Positions 43,817 through 52,604 of a stretch of 64,000 nt of DNA are shown one piece after another (the first letter of the stretch is position 1; the number at the start of each line of letters is the position of its first letter). Under the pieces are notes generated by a model. The model was not told the origin of the DNA. It ran no database searches and was given only the letters and a program-made list of their open reading frames with translations. The DNA is from Allohahella marinimesophila (lineage in GTDB: Bacteria > Pseudomonadota > Gammaproteobacteria > Pseudomonadales > Oleiphilaceae). The DNA lies in contig NZ_BAABBO010000005.1 of assembly GCF_039538005.1 (NCBI RefSeq), positions 1 through 64,000 on the forward strand, read 5' to 3'. The position numbers were made by a program, and so were the translations under genes.

Positions 43817-45499
43817 TTACTCGAAGATGACCTTCTTGCGTGCGGCATACCAGCCTTCGACCTGGCTCTTGTACTGGTCTTCGATGACGTTACGCTTCAT
43901 TTTCATGGTCGGCGTCAGGAAGGCGTTCTCGATAGTCCACTGATCCTTGACCACGACAACGAACTGCAGATGCTCATGCGGGTCGAGTGTGGCATTCACT
44001 GACTTGATCAGTTCAGGCAGTTCCTTCTCGAGACGCTCACGCACTTCAGGCGTGTTGCGCTTCGGCCAGGTACCTTCAGACAGCATGAGCAGCGCATAGG
44101 GCTGTGGCTGTTCAACACCAGCTACACACACCATCTCAACATCAGAATGCGATACCAGCTTGTTCTCGATTGGTGCTGGCGCAACATACTTGCCTTTGGA
44201 AGTCTTGAAGATTTCCTTGGTGCGGCCAGTGATCTTGAGGCGACCCATTTCGTCGATCTCGCCACGGTCACCAGTCTTCAGAAAGCCATCATCTGTGAAG
44301 GTTTCTGCTGTCTTCTCCGGCTCCTTGTAGTAGCCCATCATCGTGCCTGGACTCTTGATCTGAATTTCGCCGTCAGCACTGATGCGCTGCTGCACACCTG
44401 GCAGTGGCTCACCGACGTAGCCCACACGAACCCGACCTGGCTTCATGATGTGGCTGTAGGCGAAGTTTTCAGACATGCCGTAACCTTCGAGCAGCTCGAG
44501 GCCAAGACGGCGATACCAGTTGATGATGTCTTCGGACAGCGGTGCGGAACCACTGGCGGCGAGACGCACGTGGTTGAGACCCAGACCCTTGAGGATCTTC
44601 TTGCGGATCAGGAACGATACACCAGGGATCTTCAGCAGCTTGTCGAGTTTCTTCTGTGGCAGTTTGCCAACGACGCCTGCCTGGAACTTCAGCCAGAGAC
44701 GCGGCACCGAGATAAACATCGTCGGGGTAGCGCGCTGCAGATCCTTGAGGAAGGTGTCGAGCGATTCTGCGAAGAACAGGCGGAAGCCCTTGTCGAGCGA
44801 GGTCATTTCAACGGCATAGCGTTCGAACACGTGAGCCAGCGGCAGGTACGACAGCATGCGGTCATCCTTCGTCAGGCCGTTTGCATCGGCAGCGCCATTG
44901 CCAGCAGCGACCATGGCACCGAAGGACAGCATGACGCCTTTGGGCATACCGGTCGAACCAGAGGTGTACACAATGGTGGCCAGCTCGTCGTGCTTGCGGG
45001 TCGGACTTTCCTGCATCGGAGCGTTCTTCGCCACGATGTCATCCCACTGCGGATATTTCACCTTGACGTCGTCTGGTGACAGCGCAGTCGAAATACAGTT
45101 CATGTCGGCCGGTATACCGTCCTTCATCATATTCCAGTCGTCGAGCTTGCCGATGAGCAGAACCTTGGTCTCACTGTGCTCGAGAATCTTGCCAACAGTT
45201 TCAGCGTTCAGCGTGGGGTACAAAGGTACCGACACGTAGCCAGCCATCCAGATCGCGAGATCGGCCATGATCCAGTAGCTGCAGTTCTTCGAGAGGATGC
45301 CGACCTTGGCATCAGCAGGAAGATTCAGTGACTTCAGGTAGGTAGCCATACGACGCACTTCCTGTGCCGTACGCTGCCAGGTGTAATCCTGCACAATATC
45401 TCCGCCCATGGGCTGAGTCATGTAGATGTCACTGGGGCGGGATTGCTCCCATTGATAAAGTCTTTGAAGCGGGAGCGGGATGTTTGTATTTAATTCCAT
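43817..45499 (-). CDS. Long-chain acyl-CoA synthetase (AMP-binding)
   Basis: A 560-residue adenylate-forming enzyme that activates fatty acids with ATP and CoA. Motifs are Y-T-S-G-S-T-G-M-P-K-G-V (P-loop, about 175-186), Y-G-M-S-E-N (acyl site), the T-G-D-R-G-E-I-D hinge aspartate region, and K-T-S-K-G-K-Y-V-A-P. The long-chain type (FAA1-like) is favoured by D-I-Y-M-T-Q-P near the N-terminus and G-R-T-K-E-I-F. Monocistronic between the terminator and the divergent FIST operon. Confidence 0.92.
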   Translation of the reverse strand: MELNTNIPLPLQRLYQWEQSRPSDIYMTQPMGGDIVQDYTWQRTAQEVRRMATYLKSLNLPADAKVGILSKNCSYWIMADLAIWMAGYVSVPLYPTLNAETVGKILEHSETKVLLIGKLDDWNMMKDGIPADMNCISTALSPDDVKVKYPQWDDIVAKNAPMQESPTRKHDELATIVYTSGSTGMPKGVMLSFGAMVAAGNGAADANGLTKDDRMLSYLPLAHVFERYAVEMTSLDKGFRLFFAESLDTFLKDLQRATPTMFISVPRLWLKFQAGVVGKLPQKKLDKLLKIPGVSFLIRKKILKGLGLNHVRLAASGSAPLSEDIINWYRRLGLELLEGYGMSENFAYSHIMKPGRVRVGYVGEPLPGVQQRISADGEIQIKSPGTMMGYYKEPEKTAETFTDDGFLKTGDRGEIDEMGRLKITGRTKEIFKTSKGKYVAPAPIENKLVSHSDVEMVCVAGVEQPQPYALLMLSEGTWPKRNTPEVRERLEKELPELIKSVNATLDPHEHLQFVVVVKDQWTIENAFLTPTMKMKRNVIEDQYKSQVEGWYAARKKVIFE

Positions 45500-45784
45500 A
45501 TTATAGAAGCCTTTTTTCTAGCTGTTTTTTGCTGTTTCCATGAGCCTGCGCGCGAGATTATACCTATATATAAGCCGCAGATGGCAGTGTGCAGTCGACG
45601 TTTTTTGTAATCCAGTTTCATTTATCGGAATCGGGCGGCAACGCGGTGCGCGCGAAAATCGCAGGGCTTGGCTATACTTCCCTGAATCGCCATATACAAC
45701 CGGTCACTGACCGACCGAAAGCATTCGTATTCAGTAATAAAATACAGCGGAGATTTTTATCAATACTGGAGTCGGAGCCGGATC

Positions 45785-47020
45785 ATGAAGGTCAGTAGTT
45801 ACCGCTTCGCCAATGCGAAATGGCATCCTGAATTGCCCGAGCCTCAGCCTTCCGCGGTCGAGGTCAGCACCCAGGCTGATGGCAGCTTTCGAGCAGATAC
45901 GCTTTGCCAGCATCTGGTGCTTTGCTTCGGTGGTTTCCGGTATGTGCAGGAGAGTGGTGGGCTGGCGCTGCTCCGGCGACATTTTCCCACGGCCCACCTC
46001 GTTGGCTGTTCAACGGCCGGGGAAATTTCGGGTGCCCGGGTGTACGATCGCGGCGTGACGCTGGTCTCGATGGAATTCGAAGCCACTGGCGTCGCTTGCG
46101 AAATCATGGCCCTCCATGGTGAAAATACTGGCGAGGTCGAGAGTCGCACTCTGATCGATGCCCTCTACAAGCGGGCCAGCGACGACAATCCGCTGCGTCA
46201 CATTATTGTCCTGTCCGATGCTCAACATGTCAGCGGCGCTGCGCTCGTGGATGGCATCGAGGCGGCGCTGGATGGCCAGCTCAACCGTGTCAGTATCACC
46301 GGTGGTCTCGCTGGCGACAATGCCCGCTTCGGGCGTAGCGATGTCTGGTTCAACCAGCCACCTGAGACAGCCCAGATGTGTGCCATCGGCCTTTACGGCA
46401 ATACACTTCAGGTAGGCATTGGTCTGGAGGGAGGCTGGATGGCACTGGGTGCCAGCCGCAAGGTGACCAAAGCCAGTGGCAATACGCTTTACGAACTCGA
46501 CGATCGTCAGGCGCTGGATATCTACCGCGACTATCTAGGTGATTATTTTTCTGGTCTACCCAAATCAGGCCTGCTGTTTCCACTCCTCATCAAACCAGCC
46601 GACCGCGCGCCAGTGATTCGCGCACTGGTCGCCGTCGATGGTGAGGACGCGTCAATGACTTATGCCGGTGACATTGCCGAAGGCTCCGAAGCTCGTCTCA
46701 TGACGGCAGGTCTCGAAGGTCTGCTGGGCGCGGCCAGTATAGCCGCAGCGACTGCAAGAGACAGTGCCGGCCCCTTGGAGGACTGTATTGGCGATACCTT
46801 CGCATTGGCCGTGAGCTGCTATGCCCGCCGGGCAGCGCTGGGTCAGCGTACTGATGAAGAGCTCGAAGCTGTGGCTTCGAGTTTGCCAAATCAGTGCACG
46901 GTGGCCGGTTTCTACTCCTATGGCGAGATCGGCCGCGACCCTCGCCACGATCTGGACGACAAGGGCACAGGTCTGCACAACCAGACCATGGCCATTACCT
47001 TCCTGGTCGAGCGCGCATGA
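45785..47020 (+). CDS. FIST-domain sensory protein (NosP-like candidate)
   Basis: A 411-residue soluble protein with an N-terminal FIST domain (G-C-S-T-A-G-E-I near residue 75; V-S-I-T-G-G-L-A-G-D near 175) and a FIST_C domain. FIST proteins sense small ligands; one subgroup, NosP, binds haem and nitric oxide and works with neighbouring kinases or c-di-GMP enzymes. Here the stop overlaps the start of a GGDEF-EAL gene (ATGA), so it probably controls that enzyme. The ligand is not evident from sequence. Confidence 0.85.
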   Translation: MKVSSYRFANAKWHPELPEPQPSAVEVSTQADGSFRADTLCQHLVLCFGGFRYVQESGGLALLRRHFPTAHLVGCSTAGEISGARVYDRGVTLVSMEFEATGVACEIMALHGENTGEVESRTLIDALYKRASDDNPLRHIIVLSDAQHVSGAALVDGIEAALDGQLNRVSITGGLAGDNARFGRSDVWFNQPPETAQMCAIGLYGNTLQVGIGLEGGWMALGASRKVTKASGNTLYELDDRQALDIYRDYLGDYFSGLPKSGLLFPLLIKPADRAPVIRALVAVDGEDASMTYAGDIAEGSEARLMTAGLEGLLGAASIAAATARDSAGPLEDCIGDTFALAVSCYARRAALGQRTDEELEAVASSLPNQCTVAGFYSYGEIGRDPRHDLDDKGTGLHNQTMAITFLVERA

Positions 47021-48954
47021 CAGATAGCAGATTCCACAGCCTCCTTGCGCGGCAGCTGGAGCGGCTCGCCGAAGCCGACGGCGTGGACGCGGCCACATTG
47101 CCGACGTCGTTTCTGCAGGCTGTCAACGAAGCCTATCTCCAGCATGACGAAGCACGCCGAGTGTTCGAGCGCACCATAGACCTGTCGAACAGGGATCTCG
47201 AAGAGCGCTATGAACTGCTTGAGAAGCAGCACAAGGCTCTAGATGACTCAACCAGTCAGCTCAAGCTGTCACACGCATTATTGTACGACACGCTGAACTC
47301 CACCAAAGATGCGGTAGTGGTTCTCGACCTCAAGGGCAACGTGATCATTCACAACAAGCAGTTCCGCAAGATGTTTGGTGTACCGGCCGAGGCCACCCCC
47401 CTCGACAAACATCACATCCGAAGCTGCTTCAAGGCACGGGTCGAGAATCTCGATGAACTCACCAGTGTCTGGAATTTCAATAAACAGTATCCGGCGCAGA
47501 CCAGCCGCTGCATGATCATGCTGAAAGATGATCGCTTCGTTGAATGCTACACGATACCGCGCTTGCGCGATGGCGAAACCATCGGTCGCGTATGGAGCTT
47601 CAGCGATATCACTGAAATAAAGCGAAGTGAGCAGCTCGCGGTCCATAATTCCCATCATGATGCGCTGACAGGCCTGCCCAATCGCAATCTGCTGACAGAA
47701 TGGCTCAAACGGGAGGCCGCGCGCGAACCGCGTGATCTGAAAAACCGTAAGTCGACCGCCGTACTCTTTATCGGCGTCGATGGCTTCAAGGTCGTCAACG
47801 AGTTGCAGGGCGTCGAATTCGGCGATCGCCTGCTGTGCCTGATTGCACAACGCCTGACCAATGCCTGCCGTGGCTCCGCCCTCGCCCGCCATGGCGGCGA
47901 TGAATTCGTCGTGCTGGCAGAGAACCTGGGCGACACCTTCCAGATCACCCTGTTGGCCGAAGAAATTCTGCAGCAGATTTCCCAGCCTTTCATGTTGTCC
48001 AGCCAGACCATTCACATCAGCGTGTCGATTGGCATCGCGCTGTTTCCAGGCGATGGCCAGAACCCTGAAACCCTGCTACGAAAATCGAATATCGCAATGT
48101 TTCATGCGAAGCAGAAAGGCCGCAATAACTTTCAGTTTTTTGCCGATCAGCTGGAGCTCATGGCCCACCATCGTCTACAGCTACGGAACGATCTTCGTCG
48201 TGCCTTAACGAATCAGGAATTCAGGCTTGTCTATCAGCCGAAAATTGATCTGGCAACGCGTGAGATTCGAGGCGCAGAGGCGCTCATCCGCTGGCAGCCA
48301 GCCAATGGTGATCCCATCTCGCCGGCACAGTTTATTCCCAGCGCAGAAGAAAACGGCTTCATTGTGGAGATCGGCGAGTGGGTCATCGATGAAGTGGGGC
48401 GTCAGCTTGCTGAATGGCGTGAGCAGGGTCGGGGCTGCCCAGTTGCCCTGAACATTTCTACCAAGCATTTCCAGCTTGGTGATCTCGTCGGTTCTATAAA
48501 ACAGATGATCGAGCGCTATAACATCGAGCCAGATTTGATAGAGATCGAAGTCACCGAGTCTGCCTTTATTGAAGACATGCCAAAAACAGCACTGGCCTTG
48601 ACCACCTTGCGGGCCATGGGTGTACTGTGCAGCATCGATGACTTCGGCACCGGGTTTTCCTCACTCAGCTATTTGCTGACCCTGCCGATCGATATTCTCA
48701 AGATCGACAAGATTTTTGTCGACAATGCCACGCAAAGTGCAAAACAGCAGGCACTGTTGAAGACCATCGTCGAGCTCGCTCACGCGCTAGATATCCGGGT
48801 GGTGGCTGAAGGAATCGAAGACGAAGCCACCGGCACACTGCTGCACCAGTTACACTGCGATATGGCACAGGGCTTCTATTTCAGCCGCCCACTGCCGCCC
48901 GAAACTTTCCACACCTTGCTGCTGTCGGGAGGCAGCCTGCCACATGAGTCATGA
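47017..48954 (+). CDS. PAS-GGDEF-EAL protein, probable c-di-GMP phosphodiesterase
   Basis: A 645-residue protein; the ATG at 47017 overlaps the FIST stop. A helical N-terminus (1-85) precedes a PAS-like domain (about 90-200), GGDEF (about 215-370) and EAL (about 390-640). G-G-D-E-F is intact (293-297), but the upstream metal aspartate of D-x-D-x-F-K is replaced by G253 (G-V-D-G-F-K), so cyclase activity is doubtful. The EAL half keeps E421-A-L, N-I-S, E-V-T-E, D-D-F-G-T-G, K-I-D-K and E-G-I-E. The expected reaction is hydrolysis of c-di-GMP, gated by GTP on the GGDEF half and by the FIST partner. Its end overlaps pdxH. Confidence 0.9.
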   Translation: MTDSRFHSLLARQLERLAEADGVDAATLPTSFLQAVNEAYLQHDEARRVFERTIDLSNRDLEERYELLEKQHKALDDSTSQLKLSHALLYDTLNSTKDAVVVLDLKGNVIIHNKQFRKMFGVPAEATPLDKHHIRSCFKARVENLDELTSVWNFNKQYPAQTSRCMIMLKDDRFVECYTIPRLRDGETIGRVWSFSDITEIKRSEQLAVHNSHHDALTGLPNRNLLTEWLKREAAREPRDLKNRKSTAVLFIGVDGFKVVNELQGVEFGDRLLCLIAQRLTNACRGSALARHGGDEFVVLAENLGDTFQITLLAEEILQQISQPFMLSSQTIHISVSIGIALFPGDGQNPETLLRKSNIAMFHAKQKGRNNFQFFADQLELMAHHRLQLRNDLRRALTNQEFRLVYQPKIDLATREIRGAEALIRWQPANGDPISPAQFIPSAEENGFIVEIGEWVIDEVGRQLAEWREQGRGCPVALNISTKHFQLGDLVGSIKQMIERYNIEPDLIEIEVTESAFIEDMPKTALALTTLRAMGVLCSIDDFGTGFSSLSYLLTLPIDILKIDKIFVDNATQSAKQQALLKTIVELAHALDIRVVAEGIEDEATGTLLHQLHCDMAQGFYFSRPLPPETFHTLLLSGGSLPHES

Positions 48955-49651
48955 CAAACTGGACAAGGACGACCTGAAGCCCAGCAGTAGTGGCGCCATT
49001 GCGCGCAACGACCTGGCGGATGTCAGACGCAGTTACAATACAGGCATGCTGCTGGAAGAGGATTGTGAAAGCGACCCACTGGACCAGTTCCGCAAGTGGA
49101 TGGAAGATGCGCTGGCGATCAAGGTGAACCTCGACCCTACCGCCATGATCCTCGCCACTACTGATGCTGAGGGCATGCCCAGGCAGCGTACTGTACTGCT
49201 GAAGGGTTTCGATGAGCGGGGTTTCTGCTTCTTTACCAACCTGGACAGCGCCAAGGGTCGGGAGATCAGGACAAATCCACAAGTCTGCCTGCTGTTTCCA
49301 TGGCTGATCCTCGAAAGACAGGTCATCATTCAGGGCCAGGCACAAAGACTGGATCGAGAGGCTGACGATACCTACTTCCATTCAAGGCCGCGTGAGAGTC
49401 AACTTGGCGCACTGGCCAGTAGACAAAGCGAAGCGGTGTCGTCAAGAACTGTGCTGGACAAGACCTATGAAGAGACGGTCGAGCGCTTTGCTCACAGGGA
49501 AGAGATCGAACTGCCTGAAAACTGGGGTGGGTATCGAATCGTGCCCAGCCGCTACGAGTTCTGGCAGGGTCGCCGCAGCCGCCTTCATGACCGCATTGAA
49601 TATAGCCGGCGTGAGCCAGATGGTTGGCGGCTCACGCGGCTTCAGCCCTGA
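48944..49651 (+). CDS. pdxH: Pyridoxamine/pyridoxine 5'-phosphate oxidase
   Basis: The last enzyme of vitamin B6 synthesis and salvage, 235 residues, FMN-dependent. Motifs: D-P-L-D-Q-F-R-K-W near residue 45, R-T-V-L-L-K-G-F-D-E-R-G-F, S-R-P-R-E-S-Q-L-G-A, and the C-terminal W-Q-G-R-R-S-R-L-H-D-R. The N-terminus is about 15 residues longer than in E. coli PdxH. Its ATG lies inside the end of the EAL gene (11-base overlap), so it is read from the same transcript. Confidence 0.95.
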   Translation: MSHDKLDKDDLKPSSSGAIARNDLADVRRSYNTGMLLEEDCESDPLDQFRKWMEDALAIKVNLDPTAMILATTDAEGMPRQRTVLLKGFDERGFCFFTNLDSAKGREIRTNPQVCLLFPWLILERQVIIQGQAQRLDREADDTYFHSRPRESQLGALASRQSEAVSSRTVLDKTYEETVERFAHREEIELPENWGGYRIVPSRYEFWQGRRSRLHDRIEYSRREPDGWRLTRLQP

Positions 49652-49669
49652 TCGGACCGTAAGGCAGGA

Positions 49670-50245
49670 CTACTTCGATGCAGCCTGGGTAGCTGCGTCA
49701 ATTTCGGCCATGAAGGGCTGAATCGCCTTCCTGTCGGCTTCCGGCACGCTCTTGATGGCATCATACGCCTGCTCTGCCATCGCGAACTGCTGCGACATCA
49801 TCTGCTTCTGCTGATCGCTCATTGGTGAGTTTTCAAGCTCTTTCTTGGCTTCCTGCATTTGTTTGTACATCGCATCGACGTCCTGCCCCATCTCCTCTTT
49901 CATTTTCACGCTCGCGTAGGCGCTGAGAATCTGCAATGAGGTTTCGGAAAAATCTTCCGGGCTGTCAAAGCCATGCTTGCTCACCAGTTTCTCGGCCTCA
50001 TCGTACAGGCCAGCGTCCTTGATCGGCTTGACCATGGCTTCAGCAGAATTGGGCATGACATTCGCCTTGTCCTGGTGCTGCTCGAGCTTGGCACGATTCT
50101 CTGCACCCCAGGCCTGCATGGCTGGCATCGCCGAAATCCAGCGCTTGATTTCGCTTTCTTCGAGCTTGTCCTTGGCATGAACCAGGCTGCTGACTGCGAG
50201 CGTCAGCATGAGCATCAGTGCGGATGTGATGTGAGTCAGTGTCAT
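49670..50245 (-). CDS. Exported helical protein of unknown function
   Basis: A 191-residue product with a signal peptide ending V-H-A (about residue 24). The mature part is predicted almost wholly helical, rich in Lys, Glu, Met and Gln, with no cysteine and no motif I recognise. Convergent with pdxH, 18 bases apart; about 55 bases downstream of the yaaA stop on the same strand. Confidence 0.65.
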   Translation of the reverse strand: MTLTHITSALMLMLTLAVSSLVHAKDKLEESEIKRWISAMPAMQAWGAENRAKLEQHQDKANVMPNSAEAMVKPIKDAGLYDEAEKLVSKHGFDSPEDFSETSLQILSAYASVKMKEEMGQDVDAMYKQMQEAKKELENSPMSDQQKQMMSQQFAMAEQAYDAIKSVPEADRKAIQPFMAEIDAATQAASK

Positions 50246-50301
50246 AAAAAAATCCTTGCGATTGCCGTTGAGTAGAAGGGCTCTGGTCTTGTGCTCAGTT
50301 C

Positions 50302-51117
50302 TCAGCCCCTGGTAAAGACAAGCTGGGCCTCGTCACTGAGGTCCCCCCGGTAGCTATATCCGTCGACATCGAAATTCTTGAGGTTATCCACGCGTTTGAT
50401 GCGGTGGTCGATGATGAAGCGCACCATAGCACCTCGGGCCTTCTTGGCCCAGAAGCTGACGACTTTGTAATCGTCGCCCTTTCTGTCCTTGAATACGGGT
50501 GTGATGACCTTCCGGCGCAATGGCCGCTTGTCGACAGCCTTAAAGTACTCCTGCGAAGCCAGATTCACTATCAGCCGATCGGCCTTGCGTACGCCCGGAC
50601 CAAGAGCTTCGAGCTGCTCACTGAGATCTACGGCGAGTTGCTCTCCCCAGAACTCGTAGAGGTTTCTGAACGACTTGCCGTTGGTGCCGAGCTTCAGGCG
50701 GGTGCCCATCTCTAGCCGGTAAGGCTGCATGGTATCAAGAGGGCGTAACATGCCGTAAAGGCCTGAAAGAATGCGCAGATGCTTCTGCGCAAACTGCAGG
50801 TCACTCTTCTTCAGCGAATACGCATCGAGGCCTTCATACACATCGCCGGCAAAGGCGAAAATGGCGGAACGCAGGTCGTTGTCAGCCGTTGGCTGATCCA
50901 TACGCCAGCGTTGGAAGCGATCGTGGTTGAGCTGGCTGAGCTCCTCACTGATCGACATCAGTCCACCGAGTTCGCCAGGCGAGTAACTTTGCAGGGTGTC
51001 GACGATATCCGCACTGGATTCCAGATAGTCGGGCACAGTCGGCTCGAGCTTTTCAGGTTTCACGGGAAGCGGGGTCTTGTAATCGAGGGTCTTGGCAGGT
51101 GAAAGCAGCACTATCAT
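50302..51117 (-). CDS. yaaA: Peroxide stress protein YaaA
   Basis: A 271-residue DUF328 protein. The start M-I-V-L-L-S-P-A-K-T-L-D-Y, the central D-V-Y-E-G-L-D-A-Y, and L-S-G-L-Y-G-M-L-R-P-L-D with M-G-T-R-L are diagnostic. In E. coli YaaA lowers free iron during peroxide stress and binds DNA. The start overlaps the stop of the small glutaredoxin-like gene (ATGA). Confidence 0.95.
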   Translation of the reverse strand: MIVLLSPAKTLDYKTPLPVKPEKLEPTVPDYLESSADIVDTLQSYSPGELGGLMSISEELSQLNHDRFQRWRMDQPTADNDLRSAIFAFAGDVYEGLDAYSLKKSDLQFAQKHLRILSGLYGMLRPLDTMQPYRLEMGTRLKLGTNGKSFRNLYEFWGEQLAVDLSEQLEALGPGVRKADRLIVNLASQEYFKAVDKRPLRRKVITPVFKDRKGDDYKVVSFWAKKARGAMVRFIIDHRIKRVDNLKNFDVDGYSYRGDLSDEAQLVFTRG

Positions 51118-51380
51118 GGCTCGGAAGCAGACGTCCTTCGCAGAAAATCGAGCGCTTCATCTTGCGTGAATGGCCAGCGTAACTCAAGCGCGGAATGTGC
51201 CAGCACCGGTATCAACAAGCCATAAGCGTCGACCAGTTCCTCTAATTCAGCAATATCGACATATTCTATGCTGAGCAGTTCAGCAAGCTCTGGATACCGA
51301 CCAAGCAGATCGACCAGCATCGCTTCGGCAAGCTCACACAGGGTGCATCCCTCGGTGGCATAGAGCTGAAATGCTGTCAT
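51114..51380 (-). CDS. Glutaredoxin-like protein (DUF836)
   Basis: An 88-residue thioredoxin-fold protein with redox motif C-T-L-C near residue 12 (E-G-C-T-L-C-E-L-A-E) and the cis-proline in L-I-P-V-L. It belongs to the small DUF836/YruB-like group of unknown partners. Translationally coupled to yaaA, which suggests a shared role in oxidative stress. Confidence 0.88.
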   Translation of the reverse strand: MTAFQLYATEGCTLCELAEAMLVDLLGRYPELAELLSIEYVDIAELEELVDAYGLLIPVLAHSALELRWPFTQDEALDFLRRTSASEP

Positions 51381-51498
51381 GGCTACGTCGTTCCGGCGTC
51401 GATTTTCGGGAGTGCAATTGCTGACGCATGTGCTAGGCTTGCCCAGCTAAACGCCCCGCAATTCCTTTTGTTCAACATCGAAGAGTACCATAGCACCC

Positions 51499-52590
51499 AT
51501 GCCCCTCATGCATTTCAAACAGGTTTCGTTCTATCGTTTCACCAAGGACATCGACTTCACGCAGGAAAGCCTCTCCGCAGCCCTCGAAAATGCCCGCTTC
51601 CAGGAAGCGCCCGCAGACGGCGGCGCAGCCGGTGAAGACCGCGGTGCCGGCAGTTCATTGCCAGTGCGCTTTGGCTGGTCGAATCCGGTGCCTTTCGAGT
51701 CCGAATCCCTCGTGTATGAACAGAATGGCTGCCTGCTGTTCTCGCTGCAGAAAGCCGAAAAAGTGCTGCCCGCTTCAGTAGTCAACCAGAAGCTCGAGCA
51801 GCGCGTTCAGGCTATCGAAATGAAGGATGCGCGCAAACTGCGGCGCAAGGAAAAGCAGGAAATGAAGGAAGACCTCATTGCCGAGCTGTTACCCCGTGCA
51901 TTCTCGAAAAGCAGCTGGTCCAAGGCCTACATCGACCTGACCAAAGGCCTGCTCGTCGTCGCCAGCTCTTCTGCCAACAAGGCCGATGAAATCACCTCGC
52001 TCCTGCGTGAAGATGTCGGCTCGCTGCCGATTCTGCCAGTGAAACCTGACGTCAACCCTGCCCTGCAGTTTACCGACTGGGTCAAGAATCAGAGTCAACC
52101 CGCCAATCTCGCTATTGGTGGCGCCTGTACCCTGACCAGTCAGGACCAGCAGGGCATGAGCATTCGCTGCAAGGGCTCGGAAAATCTGAAGGAGGCAGTC
52201 CTGTCTCATATTGAAGACGGCCTGCTCGTGAGCAAGCTCGATATCAGCTGGGAAGACCGGATGTCGTTTTCACTCGATGAGAAGTTCACGCTGAGCGGTA
52301 TCAAGCTGCTCGATGCCGCCATCGATTCAATGCCAGAATCTGACGGTGATATTGCCGATCGCTTCGCCAGTGAGTTCCATCTCTTCACCAGCGATATGCG
52401 TGTGCTGCATGACGACCTGCTGAAGGCGCTTGGCGCGGACGAATCAGAAGCGGCTGACAAGGCTGCTGAAAAGGCGGCTGCGAACGACGATGGCGTTGCA
52501 GCGAAGACTGAGCAGCCAGGCGCTGGGCATTCGGATGCTGAATCAGAAGATAAGACCGAGGCTGCGACGGCCGAAGACGCGCCCTGGTAG
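51499..52590 (+). CDS. rdgC: Recombination-associated protein RdgC
   Basis: A 363-residue DNA-binding ring protein that limits RecA. The N-terminal F-K-Q-V-S-F-Y-R-F and the P-V-K-P-D-V-N-P-A-L-Q-F-T-D-W region fit the family. It is about 60 residues longer than E. coli RdgC (303), through an insertion after residue 30 (A-D-G-G-A-A-G-E-D-R-G) and an acidic Ala/Glu/Asp tail of ~50 residues. The start is the ATG at 51499 or three codons later. Confidence 0.93.
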   Translation: MPLMHFKQVSFYRFTKDIDFTQESLSAALENARFQEAPADGGAAGEDRGAGSSLPVRFGWSNPVPFESESLVYEQNGCLLFSLQKAEKVLPASVVNQKLEQRVQAIEMKDARKLRRKEKQEMKEDLIAELLPRAFSKSSWSKAYIDLTKGLLVVASSSANKADEITSLLREDVGSLPILPVKPDVNPALQFTDWVKNQSQPANLAIGGACTLTSQDQQGMSIRCKGSENLKEAVLSHIEDGLLVSKLDISWEDRMSFSLDEKFTLSGIKLLDAAIDSMPESDGDIADRFASEFHLFTSDMRVLHDDLLKALGADESEAADKAAEKAAANDDGVAAKTEQPGAGHSDAESEDKTEAATAEDAPW

Positions 52591-52604
52591 GGCTTCAGTC
52601 CCGC

